This document shows positions 10,621 through 22,510 of a stretch of 64,000 nt of DNA, piece by piece. The position numbers were made by a program, and so were the translations under genes. Source of the stretch: Proteles cristata cristata (Eukaryota > Chordata > Mammalia > Carnivora > Hyaenidae); the NCBI GenBank assembly GCA_017311185.1, contig JAESUZ010000124.1:124001-188000 (forward strand). Direction: 5' to 3'. Under the pieces are notes generated by a model that saw only the letters and a list, made by a program, of their open reading frames with translations, was not told the origin of the DNA and searched no databases. Position 1 is the stretch's first letter, and each line of letters begins with the position of its first letter.

Positions 10621-10870
10621 TGTCTTTTTTATCTTCAAATTTTAATTTAAATTCTAGTTAGTTAACATGTAGTGTAATATTGGCTTTAGGAGTAGAATTT
10701 AGTAATTCATCACTTACATATGACACCCAGTGCTCAACACGACAAGTGCCCTCCTTAATAACCATCACCCATTTGGCCCATCCCTCCACCCACCTCCCCT
10801 CCAGCAACCCTTAGTTTCTTCTCTATATATAAGAGTCTCTTAGGGTTTGCCTCTACCCCCACCTTTTAAA
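10621..10870 (-). mobile_element. carnivore L1 3' UTR fragment
   Basis: Reverse L1 3' UTR from 'ttaatttaaattctagttag' to 'agagtctcttagggtttgcc'. The same sequence recurs at 12.3, 22.5 and 63.8 kb. It is 5'-truncated, and no poly(A) or TSD is clear. Confidence 0.8.
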
Positions 10871-12220
10871 CAAGAGGTGATTCAAAACAACAATCGCGAT
10901 AGCAGATTTTCCTAGGATGGTACCCTTCAAGCTACTTGAACTATACTTTATCCTTCAAATATTATATGAATTCAATCAACATAATATCCCTGCCTAAACA
11001 CTTTTTTCTCTGAGGGTGAAGGGAGAGAAAGTGGAAGAAAATGCATGCAAATAGTAATTCCTAACTCATCAAATTGAGTGAGATATAATTAAATAATATA
11101 TAAAGCACTCAGCCCCAAGGTTGGAAAAAGAGTATTCATGCAAGAAAGGTAAGCTTCAAAAGATATTTTAAGTAAAATAAAATGAATAAGTAAAGATAAA
11201 TTCTTAAAAGTAATATGTCACCTGTAATGTTCCATGAGGTTACGTAAGGACCTCTTCCCTTGCACCCCTTAATTCACTGCCTCCAGACTATTTTGGAGGT
11301 AGAGACCAGACAATTCAGCTTACTGCAAGAGTTAAGAGTAAATAAGACTTGAAATTAGTCTAACTAGCTTTCCTATGAGTAAAGAGTAGGGGATATTCAT
11401 ACTTCGGTCACTCAGCTATTTTTATAACTTATTTTTTGTTCTTGGCTGTGTTCCTGATAGGTGACAACTTGAGAACTAAAAAATGAGGATTTTTCTCTTT
11501 CTTCCTTGTAAATGTCAGTAGACGCTAACAGCTTACTCTCCAAAAATAAGCATTAGTCTGGAAAAGTACTGGAGAGAGGTTTTTCTCTCCCCAACCAACA
11601 AAGGAGTGGATATGTTAAGACTTTTTTTTTTCTTTACAAATTCAAAGAAAGAATAACTAATTATTAAGCAACTGGGTCCTTACTGTATCTGGCCTCAAAA
11701 TTTATATTCCAAAGTGATGTGATACAACACACATAGCAACTTAGGAACAATCTATAATATCAAAAGTATGATTATACATCAAGATTTGAATCTCAAGGAA
11801 TATTTCCAAGCTCAGAATATCTTTTCCATTAAGTATATTTAAATGACAACTAGGTCATACAGGTAGCTCTAAAGGACTATAGAAACCATGATTTAACCAG
11901 ACCCTAATATTAATAGTATATGCCTGAATACTAGATTAATTTGGGTATTAGGAGGAAGAAGAAAATTCCCTTTTACTTTTAGTTTCCCATCTGTCTTTAT
12001 GAGGCTTATATTGCCTTTTTTGACCCTCTCCTAAAGAGATCTGTATCTTCATGCTATCCTCAATCTCTCATGCCATCCCCCTCACAACTCTGAATTTCTG
12101 AATCATTCAGTGAAATTGAGATAATATGAAAGCAGTCTGATTGAGCTAATTCACACTAACATGAAAATGATTCCTTAATCCTTCCAAAGGAATTGGAATG
12201 CTCAAAAGATAATTTTTTTT
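10871..12220. other. unassigned, no gene seen
   Basis: About 1.3 kb of AT-rich sequence with no recognised repeat and no long frame. Confidence 0.4.
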
Positions 12221-12221
12221 T

Positions 12222-13665
12222 GACAGTGAAAATTATTTTATTTTTGTTTTTGGGTTTTTTTTTTCTTAAATAGTTTATTGTCAAGTTGGTTTCCAGTGCT
12301 CATCCCCACAAGTGCCCTCCTCCATGCCCACCACCTCTCCCCCACCCCCATCAGCCCTCAGTTTGTTTTCAGCATTCAAGAGTCTCTCATGGTTTGCCTC
12401 CTCCCTCTCCCCAACTATTTTTCCCCTTCTCCTCACCCATGGACCTCTGTTAACTTCCTCCTAATCCACCTATATGTGCAAACATATGGTATCTGTCCTC
12501 TGCCTGACTTATTTCGCTCAGCATAACACTCTCAAGTTCCATCCACGTTGCTACACATGGCCAGAGTTCATTCTTTCTCATTGCCATGTAGTATTCCATT
12601 GTATAGATGAACCACATCTTCTTGATCCATTCATCAGTTGACAGACACTTAGGCTCTTTCCATGTTTTGGCTATTGCTGAGAGTGCTGCTATGAACATTG
12701 GGGTACATGTGCTCCTATGCATCAGCACCCCAGTATACTTTGGGTAAATTCCTAGCAGTGCTATTGCTGGGTCATAGGGGAGTTCTATTGTGAATTTTTT
12801 GAGGAACACTATTTTCCAGAAGGGCTACACCAGTTTACATTCCCACCAACAGTGTAGGAGGGTGCCCGTTTCTCCACATCCTCGCCAGCATCTAGAGTCC
12901 TCTGATTTGCTCATTTTAGCCACTCTGACCGGCGTGAGGTGGTATCTTAGTGTGGTTTTCATATGCATTTCCCTGATGATGAGGGACACTGAGTACTGTT
13001 TCATGTGTCTGTTGGCCATCTGGATGTCCTCTTTGGAGAAGTGTCTGTTCATGTCTTCTGCCCATTTCTTCACTGGATTATTTGTTTTTCAGGTGTGGGG
13101 TTTGGTAAGTTCCTTATAGATTTTGGATACTAGCCCTTTATCTGATATGTCATTTGCAACTATCTTTTCCCATTCCGTCAGTTGCCTATTAGTTTTATTG
13201 ACTGTTTCCTTTGCCGTGCAGAAGCTTTTTATCTTGACTAGGCCCCAATAGTTCATTTTTGCTCTTGATTCCTTTGCCTTTGGGGATGTGTCAAGTAAGA
13301 AATTGCTGCAGTTGAGGTCAAGGAGGTTGTTTCCTGCCTTCTTCTCTAGGGTCTTCATGGTTTCCTGTGTCACATTCAGATCCTTTATCCATTTTGAGTT
13401 TATTTTTGTGTATGGTGTGAGAAAATGATCTAGTTTCATTCTTCTGCATGTTGCTGTCCAGTTCTCCCAGCACCATTTGTTAAAGAGGCTGTCTTTTTTC
13501 CATTGGATACTCTTTCCCGCTTTGTCAAAGATTAGTTGGCCATACATTTGTGGGTCCAGTTCTGAGTTCTCTATTCTATTCCATTGTTCTATGTGTCTTT
13601 TTTTTGTGCCAAAAAGATAGTTTCGATAAGCTGCTTGAATCTTCAGTATCAGAATTTCAGGCACG
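12222..13665 (-). mobile_element. felid L1, 5'-truncated, ORF2 C-terminus and 3' UTR
   Basis: A minus-strand LINE-1 with its T-rich tail at 12222-12270 and the 3' UTR to about 12450. The ORF2 C-terminal region then reads in one frame from 13664 down to 12450, interrupted by two stops, near 13089 and 12825. Recognisable ORF2 stretches are [47 protein letters not shown] and EYYMAMRKNELWP. ORF2 encodes the endonuclease and reverse transcriptase; only the part after the RT domain is left, so the copy is dead. The modest damage suggests a middle-aged carnivore insertion. Confidence 0.92.
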
Positions 13666-14934
13666 TTGAGTAAGTAGAAAATTTAGTTACTATTTGAAGA
13701 GATATTGGGAGACAATTTAGATATCATCACTGCCTTGGGAATTGCTTTTCATAATCTGTTCTCTCCCACTAATAGAGACTTTTTAAATTATCTAACAATA
13801 CCTACTTCCCATAGTAGTAATAAATATATCTAAAGAGAGCTTCTTAAGTGGTCATATTTTTATATCAAACACTGGTGTGTCAGGCCTTCTTTCAGAAGTT
13901 AAAAAGAATCACTTTTCAAATGTTTGTGATTTATTTATTTTTATCTTTTAAAATTACTTTTCAGCCTTGTTTTTTAATCTTCCTGATAGAGTTGATAGAA
14001 AGGGTAATCAGTAGACTGTGAAAAGAAAGCATCTCATTCTTTAAGCTCCCTCTCATTCTGCTTCCACCAATAAATAAAAAATGAATGAAAAGAGGAGGAT
14101 CAAAGAAAAGAATCAAAGACAACCCACATTTTGGTAGTAATTGTTCATCCTATATCTTGACATGGAAGGAAAGCTTTAAGAAGAGGCTTGCCTCTGTGTC
14201 CTGCAGGAAAAATGAAGATTAGCACGAAAGGATGTTATCTGCAAAAGCAGTGCATGATTAACCTTAAAGTTGAAAGAAAACAGAATCAAGTTTCGTGTGG
14301 TCATAAAAATGTATCAGACACAATTACAGATTCTTGTCTTCTAGTCAATGACTACCTGATTTTTGAAATAAATGGCTTTAGAAATGGCAGTGTAAGGAGT
14401 GTCTTGACATGATGGTGATGAAATATAAATTGTATTATTGATTCATAGCCCAGTGATTCTAAGTTTACTCTGTACTTGATGACAAAATGACCGGCTCTTA
14501 GATAACATGACGATGTGTGTCCTAAGCCTTTTCTAAGTCCCACTGGAGGTCACTGGTCTAGAAGAAATAGAAAATTATTCTTGCTCACCCTTTAAAGATT
14601 CCTTTTTCTCATCTAAGCATTCTCATTGATTGAATCTCATTACTATGCCTGCGCTCAAGTTTTGTAAACCATGCCTGTCTTTCTCCCTTCTGGCCTCTTC
14701 AAGTCAGAGCCTTCTTTGCACAAGACTGAACTGAGAGAGGAACTTGGGTTTCTACCTCACTTTAGCCTTCGCTTCTCAAGAATCAAAATTCTCCCAATAC
14801 ACCGTATCTTTTTTTAAAAAAAGAAACTTCCTTAAAGAGTTGTTCTGTTCTTAAAAACTGATGGCAGCAATCCGGTGTTAAGCAAAGATTCAGTCAGGGG
14901 ACTCCATTCACAAATGGAGTGCTTAATCTGTTCA
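13666..14934. other. unassigned, no gene seen
   Basis: About 1.27 kb, AT-rich, with no recognised repeat. A 74-residue plus frame (14188-14412) shows no family motif. Confidence 0.4.
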
Positions 14935-15540
14935 TTTGTTTGTTCACAAAGATTTATGAAGGCCTTACTCTATGCCAGGCACTAGATTAATTGCTAGACC
15001 GAAAGCAATGAGCAAGATAGACAGTCTCACTTCTTAGGAAGCTTAGCACCAAGACAGAAAGACAGATCTTGAACAATAATTACAAGATTAAGGATATTAT
15101 AGAGCGGGAAGTGCACCTGCCAACAGAGTCTATGTAATGAAAGCCTTTTGGAGGCAGTGGCATTTAAGCAGAAACCAGAAGGAACAAGAAGAATTAGAAA
15201 TGCTGAAAGTGGGGAGGGGTTATACAGAAAGAACAGCTTATGTGAATGCTCTGAAGCAGAAGAGAACATGACCCATTTGCAGAAAAACAGTTCTTTAGCA
15301 CCAACACATAGCAAATGAGGTCAGGAGTGCTAAGGGTGAGATTCTAGAGATAGGTGTGATTCATATTATAGGGAACCGTGTAGTCATGCCAAGGAGTCGG
15401 TCTTTTTCCTTAGGGCCATGACACATTTTTAAGTCAGGGAGTAACATTTGCATTTCAAAATAATCTCTTTGCCTGTAATTGTAAAAAGGAGATCTGAGAA
15501 TGCTGAGATTGGATGCAAGGAATCCAGTTATGAAGTTATT
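14935..15540 (-). mobile_element. L2 LINE 3' region
   Basis: The left end 'ctatgccaggcactagatta' is the characteristic L2 3' tail in reverse. It continues through the L2-typical block with 'ggaggcagtggcatttaagc' and 'gggccatgacacatttttaa'. High divergence fits the Mesozoic age of L2. Coding frames are gone. Confidence 0.7.
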
Positions 15541-15989
15541 ACAAACCTCCGGTTCCAACAACATGGTAGCCTAAGATAGCAGGAGAAAAATCTTGCTAAA
15601 AATATCTAGACATTCTGGGAAGAAAAAAAATAGTTTAAGTATGTATGGTCATAAATACAGATGTCAGAAATGAAGGACCTAAAACCCCAGAGAACCCAGC
15701 AAGTGAGCCAGCAGTGTGGCTGCCTGGCGGAGGTGATATGACTCCATCATTTGCCGGCGTGGATTTTAATGCCTCAGTAGAGACAAAACTGTTGTCCTGA
15801 GCCTGAATGAGGTGAGAAGTTGGAAGGAAGATCTTGAAGGGCTGTAGCCTCAATGAAAGGATGAAACAGATAAAAATTTACTCATCAGCAAATAGATACA
15901 AGAAAAAACTGTGAGTCCTCATCTTTCTTAAGCTGGTCTTTAAAAACTCTCATCTGAGAGTTTTAGCTCCTGGGCCTCACCTAACACAG
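15541..15989. other. unassigned, no gene seen
   Basis: The block starts 'caacaacatggtagcctaag', which could be an old L1 5' end, but I cannot confirm that. No gene is seen. Confidence 0.3.
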
Positions 15990-16262
15990 ATTTGGAGTTC
16001 ATACTTGTACTACCAACTTCAACCAAGAACACCCAGGAAACCAAACACAAAATTCATCTGGAGAAATATTTCCATAACCCAGCCACTCATCTACTTTCTG
16101 TCTGTATGGATTGGCTAGTTCTGGACATTTCATATAAATGGAATCATATAATGCATGGTCTTTTGTGTCTCACTCCTTTAATTTAGCATAATGCTTTAAG
16201 ATTCATCCATGTTGTAGCACATATCAGTATTTCATTTTTTGATTCCTATAACTCATTCAGAA
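15990..16262 (-). mobile_element. ancient L1 3' UTR fragment
   Basis: Landmarks 'ggacatttcatataaatgga' and 'ttcatccatgttgtagcaca' are reverse L1M 3' UTR. The same block appears in a longer copy at 19.5-20.1 kb. Confidence 0.75.
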
Positions 16263-16944
16263 AAATGAAATGACATTCTGAAAAGGAATATGAAATTAGT
16301 AGGTATAAATACCATAAAAGAAGGAATGGATTCTAAGGAACAGACACTAATAAAAACTGATAGGGAAAATTTGAGACTAAAAGAATGTCTAAAAATGAAA
16401 GATGGAGTCACTTAAATTAAGTCAGTGGACAGGTCAAAAATTATATTAGAAATAGCTAAAGGGAAAATTAATTGACTAGAATTTGGGTCTGAGGAAAATA
16501 CCCAGAATGCACCATAGAAAGCTAAAGAAATGAATGACACAAAAGAAAAATCAAGGAAAACAGAATAGAATAGGCAAGATCAACATACTCAATAGAAATT
16601 TTTGAAATGATACACAGAGAATGAAAGACAGACAATATTCAAAGAGAAAATTGTATTGATTCTTTAATTGTGTTGATCACTCAAATTCAAGAGCCCTGTT
16701 CCTCCAGGTTCCAAGCAGAATAAATGAAATTAATTTCACCTAGACAAATAATTGAAAAACTGCAGAAAACCAAAGCCATTAGGACCATCTTATAATTAGC
16801 CAGAAATAAGACCCATGAAATAAAAAGCAATCATAATCTGTCAGCAGACTTCCAAAAGTACCAATGAAATCTATACAACAATTGAGAGAAAACTGCCAAC
16901 TTAAAAGACACTAGGTCATTTTCAGGCTCTTACTTAGAAAAAAA

Positions 16945-17108
16945 GGGGAAGGAAGAGAGAAATGGAGAGAGAGAGAGAGAGAGAATCCCAAGCAGGCTCC
17001 ACCCCCAGCACAGAGCCGGAAGTGGATCTGGATCTCATGACCCTGTGATCGTGACCTGGGCCAAAATCAAGAATCTGACGCTTAACTGACTGAGCCACCA
17101 GAGGCCCC
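16945..17108 (-). mobile_element. CAN-SINE, older subtype
   Basis: Reverse SINE: GA tract, 'aatcccaagcaggctccacc', 'gtggatctggatctcatgac' and head 'actgagccaccagaggcccc'. It sits inside the ancient L1 body. No exact TSD is seen. Confidence 0.9.
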
Positions 17109-17521
17109 AGAAAAAGAAATTTGTTAAAGATGTGTTTCTATAAGCAGGAAATTGAACATAGAAGGAATGAGTGACATACAAAACTTAATGGTGATGTCAG
17201 AAGACATTGATGCAAGAATATAAACATAGTCATTCTAACAAAACAGTAATCAGAATGGAATAATTTGGGAAATAGCGAAAGCAAATTTTACTTTAAATCC
17301 TGGGAAATAATATGTAAATGGAAGTTAGAGGATAAGACTGAATATGATTTAAGCAGCCTTAATCCCTTGTATTATTTAGAAGGAAAATAAAAATAGCAAT
17401 TTTAATAATATTAAGTTAACATATACAAGTTAAATACTGAAAACAATTAACGACTGTTACATATTAGAGATATTTCCAAAATATTTCCAAAGTCGTAAAA
17501 GGTGATTAAAAAAATAAAGAA

Positions 17522-17644
17522 ACCCACCTGGGTGGCTTAGTTGATTGAGCATCTGACTATTGATTTTGATTTATGTCATGATCCCATAGTCATGGGATCG
17601 AGCCTCAAATCAGACTCCATGCTGAGCACAGAACCTACTTGAGA

Positions 17645-17681
<37 letters not shown>

Positions 17682-17745
17682 CCTCTCTGCTCCTCTCCCC
17701 AGCTGATGCTCTCCCTCTCTAAAAAATTAAAATTAAAAATTAAAA
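17522..17745 (+). mobile_element. CAN-SINE, diverged
   Basis: Head 'acctgggtggcttagttgat', body 'catgggatcgagcctcaaat', a long CT tract and an AT-rich tail. It inserted into the ancient L1 body. Confidence 0.9.
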
Positions 17746-18497
17746 AGAAGTCCAAACAATCTACTATAAACAGAAACAGAGAAAAAGCATGCATAGAAAA
17801 AGTACAATATAATGCATAAAATAAGATAGTTTAAATAAATCTAAATACATTAATAATCACAAAAATACAAAAACACTAAATTTACTAGGTAAAAGAGATT
17901 GTCAATTTGAATTTTTAAAGTCTACTTCATATGCATACACAGTAGAAAAATAAAAATATACCAGGAAAATGCAACCTAAACAAACCATGACTTTAAGAAA
18001 ATTGATATCATTAGGTTTTAAAAAAATATTTCATAATACTAAAAACAAACTTCAACAGGTGAATAGCAATTCCCAACCTATAAACACCTAAAAATCTATG
18101 TCCAAAATATGTAAAGTTAAGAGACTTATAAGGAAAAATGTTAAATTTCACAATCACAGTGTAATATTTTAATACATTTTCCTTAATATTTGGTAGATCA
18201 AGCAGGTAGAGAATTATAGAATGTAGAAGTTTGGGGCAATACCGTTTAAAATGTGATCCATTATAGAGAATTTAGGGAATGTGCATTTTGTTTATAAACA
18301 TATGGAACATTTACAAAAATTTACTATAAAGTACCACAAAACAGGACTGAGCAAAGGAATCAATTTCATATAGCTAGGTTCTTGGGTAATATTGAAATAT
18401 CATTAGTAATCACTAACAGAATTTCCTTTTCCATACATTCTGGGAAATTTAAAAAGCACTATTTTTTAAATAATTTTTTTAAATAAAAACAAATAAA

Positions 18498-18602
18498 GGG
18501 ATGCATGGCTGGCTCAGTCGATAGAACATGCAACTCTCAATCTCAGGGTCATGAGTTCAAGCCCCACATTAAGCATGGAGCCTACTTTATAAAGATAAAT
18601 AG
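18498..18602 (+). mobile_element. CAN-SINE, short subtype
   Basis: Head 'gggatgcatggctggctcag', body 'catgagttcaagccccacat', ending 'ggagcctactttataaagat'. First of four SINEs in the same orientation. Confidence 0.88.
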
Positions 18603-18603
18603 A

Positions 18604-18771
18604 GGGGCGCCTGGGTGGCTCAATTGGTTGAGCAACCAACTCTTTATTTCGACTCAAGTCATGGGATCTAGCCCCACATCAGACTCCACACTGAGCATGG
18701 AGCCAGCTTAAGATTCTCTCTCTCTCTCCCTATGCCCCTTGCCCATACTTGCACTTGCACACTCTCTCTCT
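18604..18771 (+). mobile_element. CAN-SINE, intermediate subtype
   Basis: Head 'ggggcgcctgggtggctcaa', body with 'catgggatctagccccacat', CT block, and tail 'ctctctctctaaaataagaa'. It directly abuts the preceding copy. Confidence 0.9.
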
Positions 18772-18786
18772 AAAATAAGAAAAGAA

Positions 18787-18994
18787 ATGGGGCGCCTGGG
18801 TGGCTTAGTCGGTTAAACGTCCGACTTTGGCTTAGGTCATGATCTCGCGGTTCGTGGGTTCGGGCCCCACGTGGGGCTCTGTGCTGACTGCCAGCTCAGA
18901 GCCTGGAGCCTGTTTCAGTCTGTGACTCCCTCTCTCTCTGACCCTCCCCTGCTCACACTGTCTCTTTCTCCTAGAAATAAATAAAAAAAACATT
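18787..18994 (+). mobile_element. CAN-SINE, young felid type
   Basis: Nearly intact felid SINE with 'catgatctcgcggttcgtgg' and tail 'gaaataaataaaaaaaacat'. The 15-base TSD AAAATAAGAAAAGAA is exact at 18772-18786 and 18995-19009. The left TSD copy is the tail of the preceding SINE, so this one landed in an existing SINE tail. Confidence 0.94.
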
Positions 18995-19065
18995 AAAATA
19001 AGAAAAGAAGTTTTTTTAATATGAATAAATAGACAAAATAAATAAAAATGCTTTTTAAAATATGT

Positions 19066-19290
19066 GGCACCTGGGTGGCTCAGTTGGTTGGGCGTCCAGC
19101 TCCAGTTCAGGTCACAATGTCACAGTTCATGATTTCAAGCCCATGTCACTCGTGATTTTAATCCCCGCATCAGGCTCTGTGTTGACAGCTCAGAGCCTGG
19201 AATCTGCTTCAGATTCTGTCTCCCTCTCTCTCTGCCCCTCCCCCATTCAAGCTCTGTCTGTCGTTCTCTGAAAAATAAATATTAAAAAAC
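19066..19290 (+). mobile_element. CAN-SINE, diverged full length
   Basis: Head 'ggcacctgggtggctcagtt', a body with an internal duplication near 'catgatttcaagcccatgtc', CT block, and tail 'aaaaataaatattaaaaaac'. A rough flanking repeat around CTTTTTAAAATA occurs at 19051-19063 and 19291-19304. Confidence 0.9.
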
Positions 19291-19504
19291 CTTTTTTAAA
19301 ATAAATCCTGCATAAAAAGCTCAAAATCTGAAAGAGCAAAGCAAAAATGTGTCATCACAATACCATGTGGTAACCTTCATTCCACAGAAGTTATGAGAGC
19401 ACATGAAGCTGATAGAAGAGAAGACTTTTTGAAGGAGTTGGTGCATGTGTGGAATAGTAAACTGCAAATAGGTGTCAACCAGGTAAGACTTTTCTTTTGC
19501 CTTT

Positions 19505-20130
19505 TTAAAAATTATTATGTAATCTACCATAAAATTCACCCATTTAAAGTATACAACTGAGTGGGTTTTAATATATTCACAAGACTATGCAACTATCACT
19601 ATTGTCTAATTCCAGGATGTCACAAAGAAACTGGACCCATTAGCACTTACTCTCCATTCCCTCCGCCCCCTAGTCCAGGGCAACCACTAAGCTACTTTCT
19701 GTCTCTATGGATTTGCTAATTCTGGACACTTCATGTTAATGGAATCATATAATACATGGCCGTTTCTGTCTGACTTCTTTCCTGTAGCATAATGCTTCAA
19801 GATTCACCCATGTTGTAGCATATATCGGCACTTCATTCTTTTGTATTGCTGAGCAATATTCCATTGTATGCATGTGCCACATTTTGTTTATTTGTTCATA
19901 ATTCTAATGGATGGCCATGTGGGTCGTTTGCACTTTGGGGTTATTGTGAGCAATGCTGCTATAAACATCTGTGTACAAGTTTTTGTGTGAACACATGTTT
20001 TCAATTTTCTTGAACATATTTTCAGGAGTAGAATTGTGGGGTCATATGGTAACTCCATCTTCAGCATTTTAAGTAACTTCCAGAGTGTTTTCCATGGTCG
20101 ATGCACCATCTCACATTCCCATATCTGGAT
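19505..20130 (-). mobile_element. ancient L1, ORF2 end and 3' UTR
   Basis: Reverse L1M with 'ccataaaattcacccattta', 'ggacacttcatgttaatgga' and 'ttgctgagcaatattccatt'. A degraded ORF2 C-terminus is still readable (ELPYDPTILLLKI, then MFIAALLTI) on the minus strand at 19888-20109. Confidence 0.85.
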
Positions 20131-20364
20131 GAGACTATCTATAGGTGTGTGTACATGCGGCAGGGAAGAGGAAAAGGAGGGAGAGAAATACTCAGATCAG
20201 GGAAGTGACAGTGGCCGGAAGTAAAACCAGTGGCATTGGAGTCAGAATAGCACAAATAAAACCCCAAAGATGACCAGGTGAATTCTATAACGAGGGAAAT
20301 AGAAATCATTTTGTGATGCTGCATCCCCCAATTGTACGGCAGAGGCCTGGAGGATTTGGGGACG

Positions 20365-20545
20365 TGAGACTTGGAAGATTGTCACCACCTGTTCTCTTAC
20401 CTTGGGCAATTCAGGTAACATCTCTGCGCTCTGAATTATTCATCTGAAAAGTGGAATTAACATTTCTTATCCTGTCCACCTCCCAGGACTATGGGAATCA
20501 AATGGCAAAGAGTCTACAAAAGCACTCATGAGATTTTGGGTGTGG
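20365..20545 (+). repeat. MIR SINE
   Basis: The order 'cttgggcaattcaggtaaca', 'cttacc...tcatctgaaaagtgg' and 'ccaggactatgggaatcaaa' follows the MIR core and 3' half in sense orientation. Confidence 0.75.
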
Positions 20546-22004
20546 TGATAGCAGAAAGCTACCTACAACATAGGCCTAGGGAGGTCGAGGCTGACCTCAG
20601 ACAGTCTGGATCGCCAGGAAAGCCATAAATTCATCCTGTTTTTCACTTCCCGAGTGAAAAACCAATGCATACCAACCATACTTCAGAAAACAACCCATAA
20701 CCTTCTGATAGCAGGTAAACATCAGAAATAATTATTTATTGATTTACCATCAACTTTACAATCCACTTAGACATTCTAATTGTAAGAACTATGTACTTTT
20801 CACAGTGATTTTTCTACCTAATTTGTTCTACAATACTTCATTTAGTGTTAAATGCTCTAATAAACCCAAAACCTCAGAGGTTTAACACAATAACAGTTTA
20901 TTATTTGTTTACATAACAGTCCAAGACGGTCACAAGAGCGAGGGCAATCGTGGGCTACACGGAAAACTCTGTTCCATTCCGTCATTATGGGACCCCAGAT
21001 ATAGTCCTTTCTTGCTAAGAGGGTTTAATACCATAGGAAAGATGAAGCATAAGAATTAATAATGTTAAATTAGCATATGAGCCCCCTTGTGGTGCTGAGG
21101 TCTGGGAGACTGCAGTAGATGAAGGCCTGGAGTGATCTGTGATAACTTCCTGTGTGAAGATGCATACCGGCTCATAGTGCAGAGGTATCCCATTAAGCAG
21201 AAACGAGATGAGCAAAATTTTGGAAGTGGAAGAATGCAAGGTGATTTCAAGTGAGACAGACATTTGTTAGTTTTCATGTGTGTTACCATGTAGCACTAGA
21301 GGAAGCTGGGTGAAGGCTATACAGGCACACTCTGCGCTATCTTCCAGCTCTTATGTGAATCTAAAATTTAACAGTTTTAAATAATGTGTGTGTGTGAAAG
21401 AGAGACAGAGACACAGAGAGAGAGAAAGAAGTTTGTATGTGTCTGTGATGAAGGACATGCCATTGAGGCGATTGATGCAGAGAGAACAAGGGTGTGTCCA
21501 AAGTCACACCGCCATTTAGAAGCTGAGATGCGACTAGCCCGTTCCGATGCTCCCTATATAGAATAAAACAAGAGGGGTGAGCCTGAAAATGAAAGAGGTC
21601 TGTAAGTGGAGAATATTTGGGACCAAACACATCGTAGGTAAATGTGTACTTGTTATGGTTTCAAACTATACAAGTTAAGTCATGGGAAGCAAACTTCTAA
21701 AAATGATTGATGTCAACTGTAACAAATTAAGAGTTAAAATATGCTCTTCTATCTGCAGGATGATTTACTTCACCATATGCTAATAATGTTCTGGTTTTAA
21801 TCAGCAACATATTGCATAGCGAATGCTTACCTATGACCTGGTCCATTAAAATTAATTGGTAACATGACTATATTTTTAGAATGTAATTGCAACATTTATT
21901 AATGAAAGTGTAAAATGGCCTTTCATAATTTCATGTATGCCCATGGGGATTTTACAAGGGCATTGAATAATATTACAAGGTCAGGGGTGAGCCCTGACAT
22001 TGTG
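20546..22004. other. unassigned, no gene seen
   Basis: No gene. 20865-21010 ('cagaggtttaacacaataac...') resembles an old MaLR-type LTR in reverse, at low confidence. A short TG/GA-rich tract lies at 21386-21432. The rest is not recognised. Confidence 0.35.
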
Positions 22005-22510
22005 TTTTATTTTTTTTTAATTGAAGTACAGTTGACGTACAATGTTATATTAATTTCAGGCATACAACATATCGATATAACAACTGTATACATTACTCAG
22101 TGCTCATCACGGTTAAGTGTAGCCACTGTCTGTCACCATATGTCATTACAATGTTATTGACTTTATTCCCCATGCTGTACTTTTCATCTCCGTGACTTAT
22201 TTATTTTATAACTCAAAGTGTACACCTCTTAATCCCCTTCACCTATTTCCCTCACCCCTCACCCACTTCCCCTCTAGCAACCACAAGTTTGTTCTATGCA
22301 TTTATGAGTCTGCTTCTATTTTTTTTTTTGTTCATTTGTTTTGTTTTTTAAACTCTACATGTAAGTGAAATCATGTGGCTTTTGTCTTTTCCAGATTGAC
22401 TTATTTCACTTAGCATAATATTCTCTAGGTCCATCCATGTTGTCATAAATGGCAAGATCTCATTCTTTTAATGACTGAGTAATATTCCATCATATATATG
22501 GCATATAAAT
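22005..22510 (-). mobile_element. older L1 3' UTR, outer element, left part
   Basis: Reverse L1 3' UTR from 'ttaattgaagtacagttgac' through 'ggtccatccatgttgtcata' to 'atattccatcatatatatgg'. The element resumes at 23716 after a nested insertion. Confidence 0.85.

Larger units (their letters stand above)
16263..18470 (+). mobile_element. ancient L1 body (ORF1 and ORF2 5' part), degraded
   Basis: Plus-strand, A-rich sequence. 'cctagacaaataattgaaaa' followed by 'ctgcagaaaaccaaagccat' resembles L1/HAL1 ORF1. Near 18.15 kb, 'ttggtagatcaagcaggtag' and 'tatggaacatttacaaaaat' resemble the ORF2 endonuclease region of old L1. It is split by SINEs at 16945-17108 and 17522-17745. No frame survives. HAL1 is an alternative for the first half. 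Confidence 0.55.

Noticed and set aside
13089..13664. 191-residue open frame as a host gene
   Set aside because: It is the C-terminal part of L1 ORF2 on the minus strand, followed in the same frame by stops and more ORF2.
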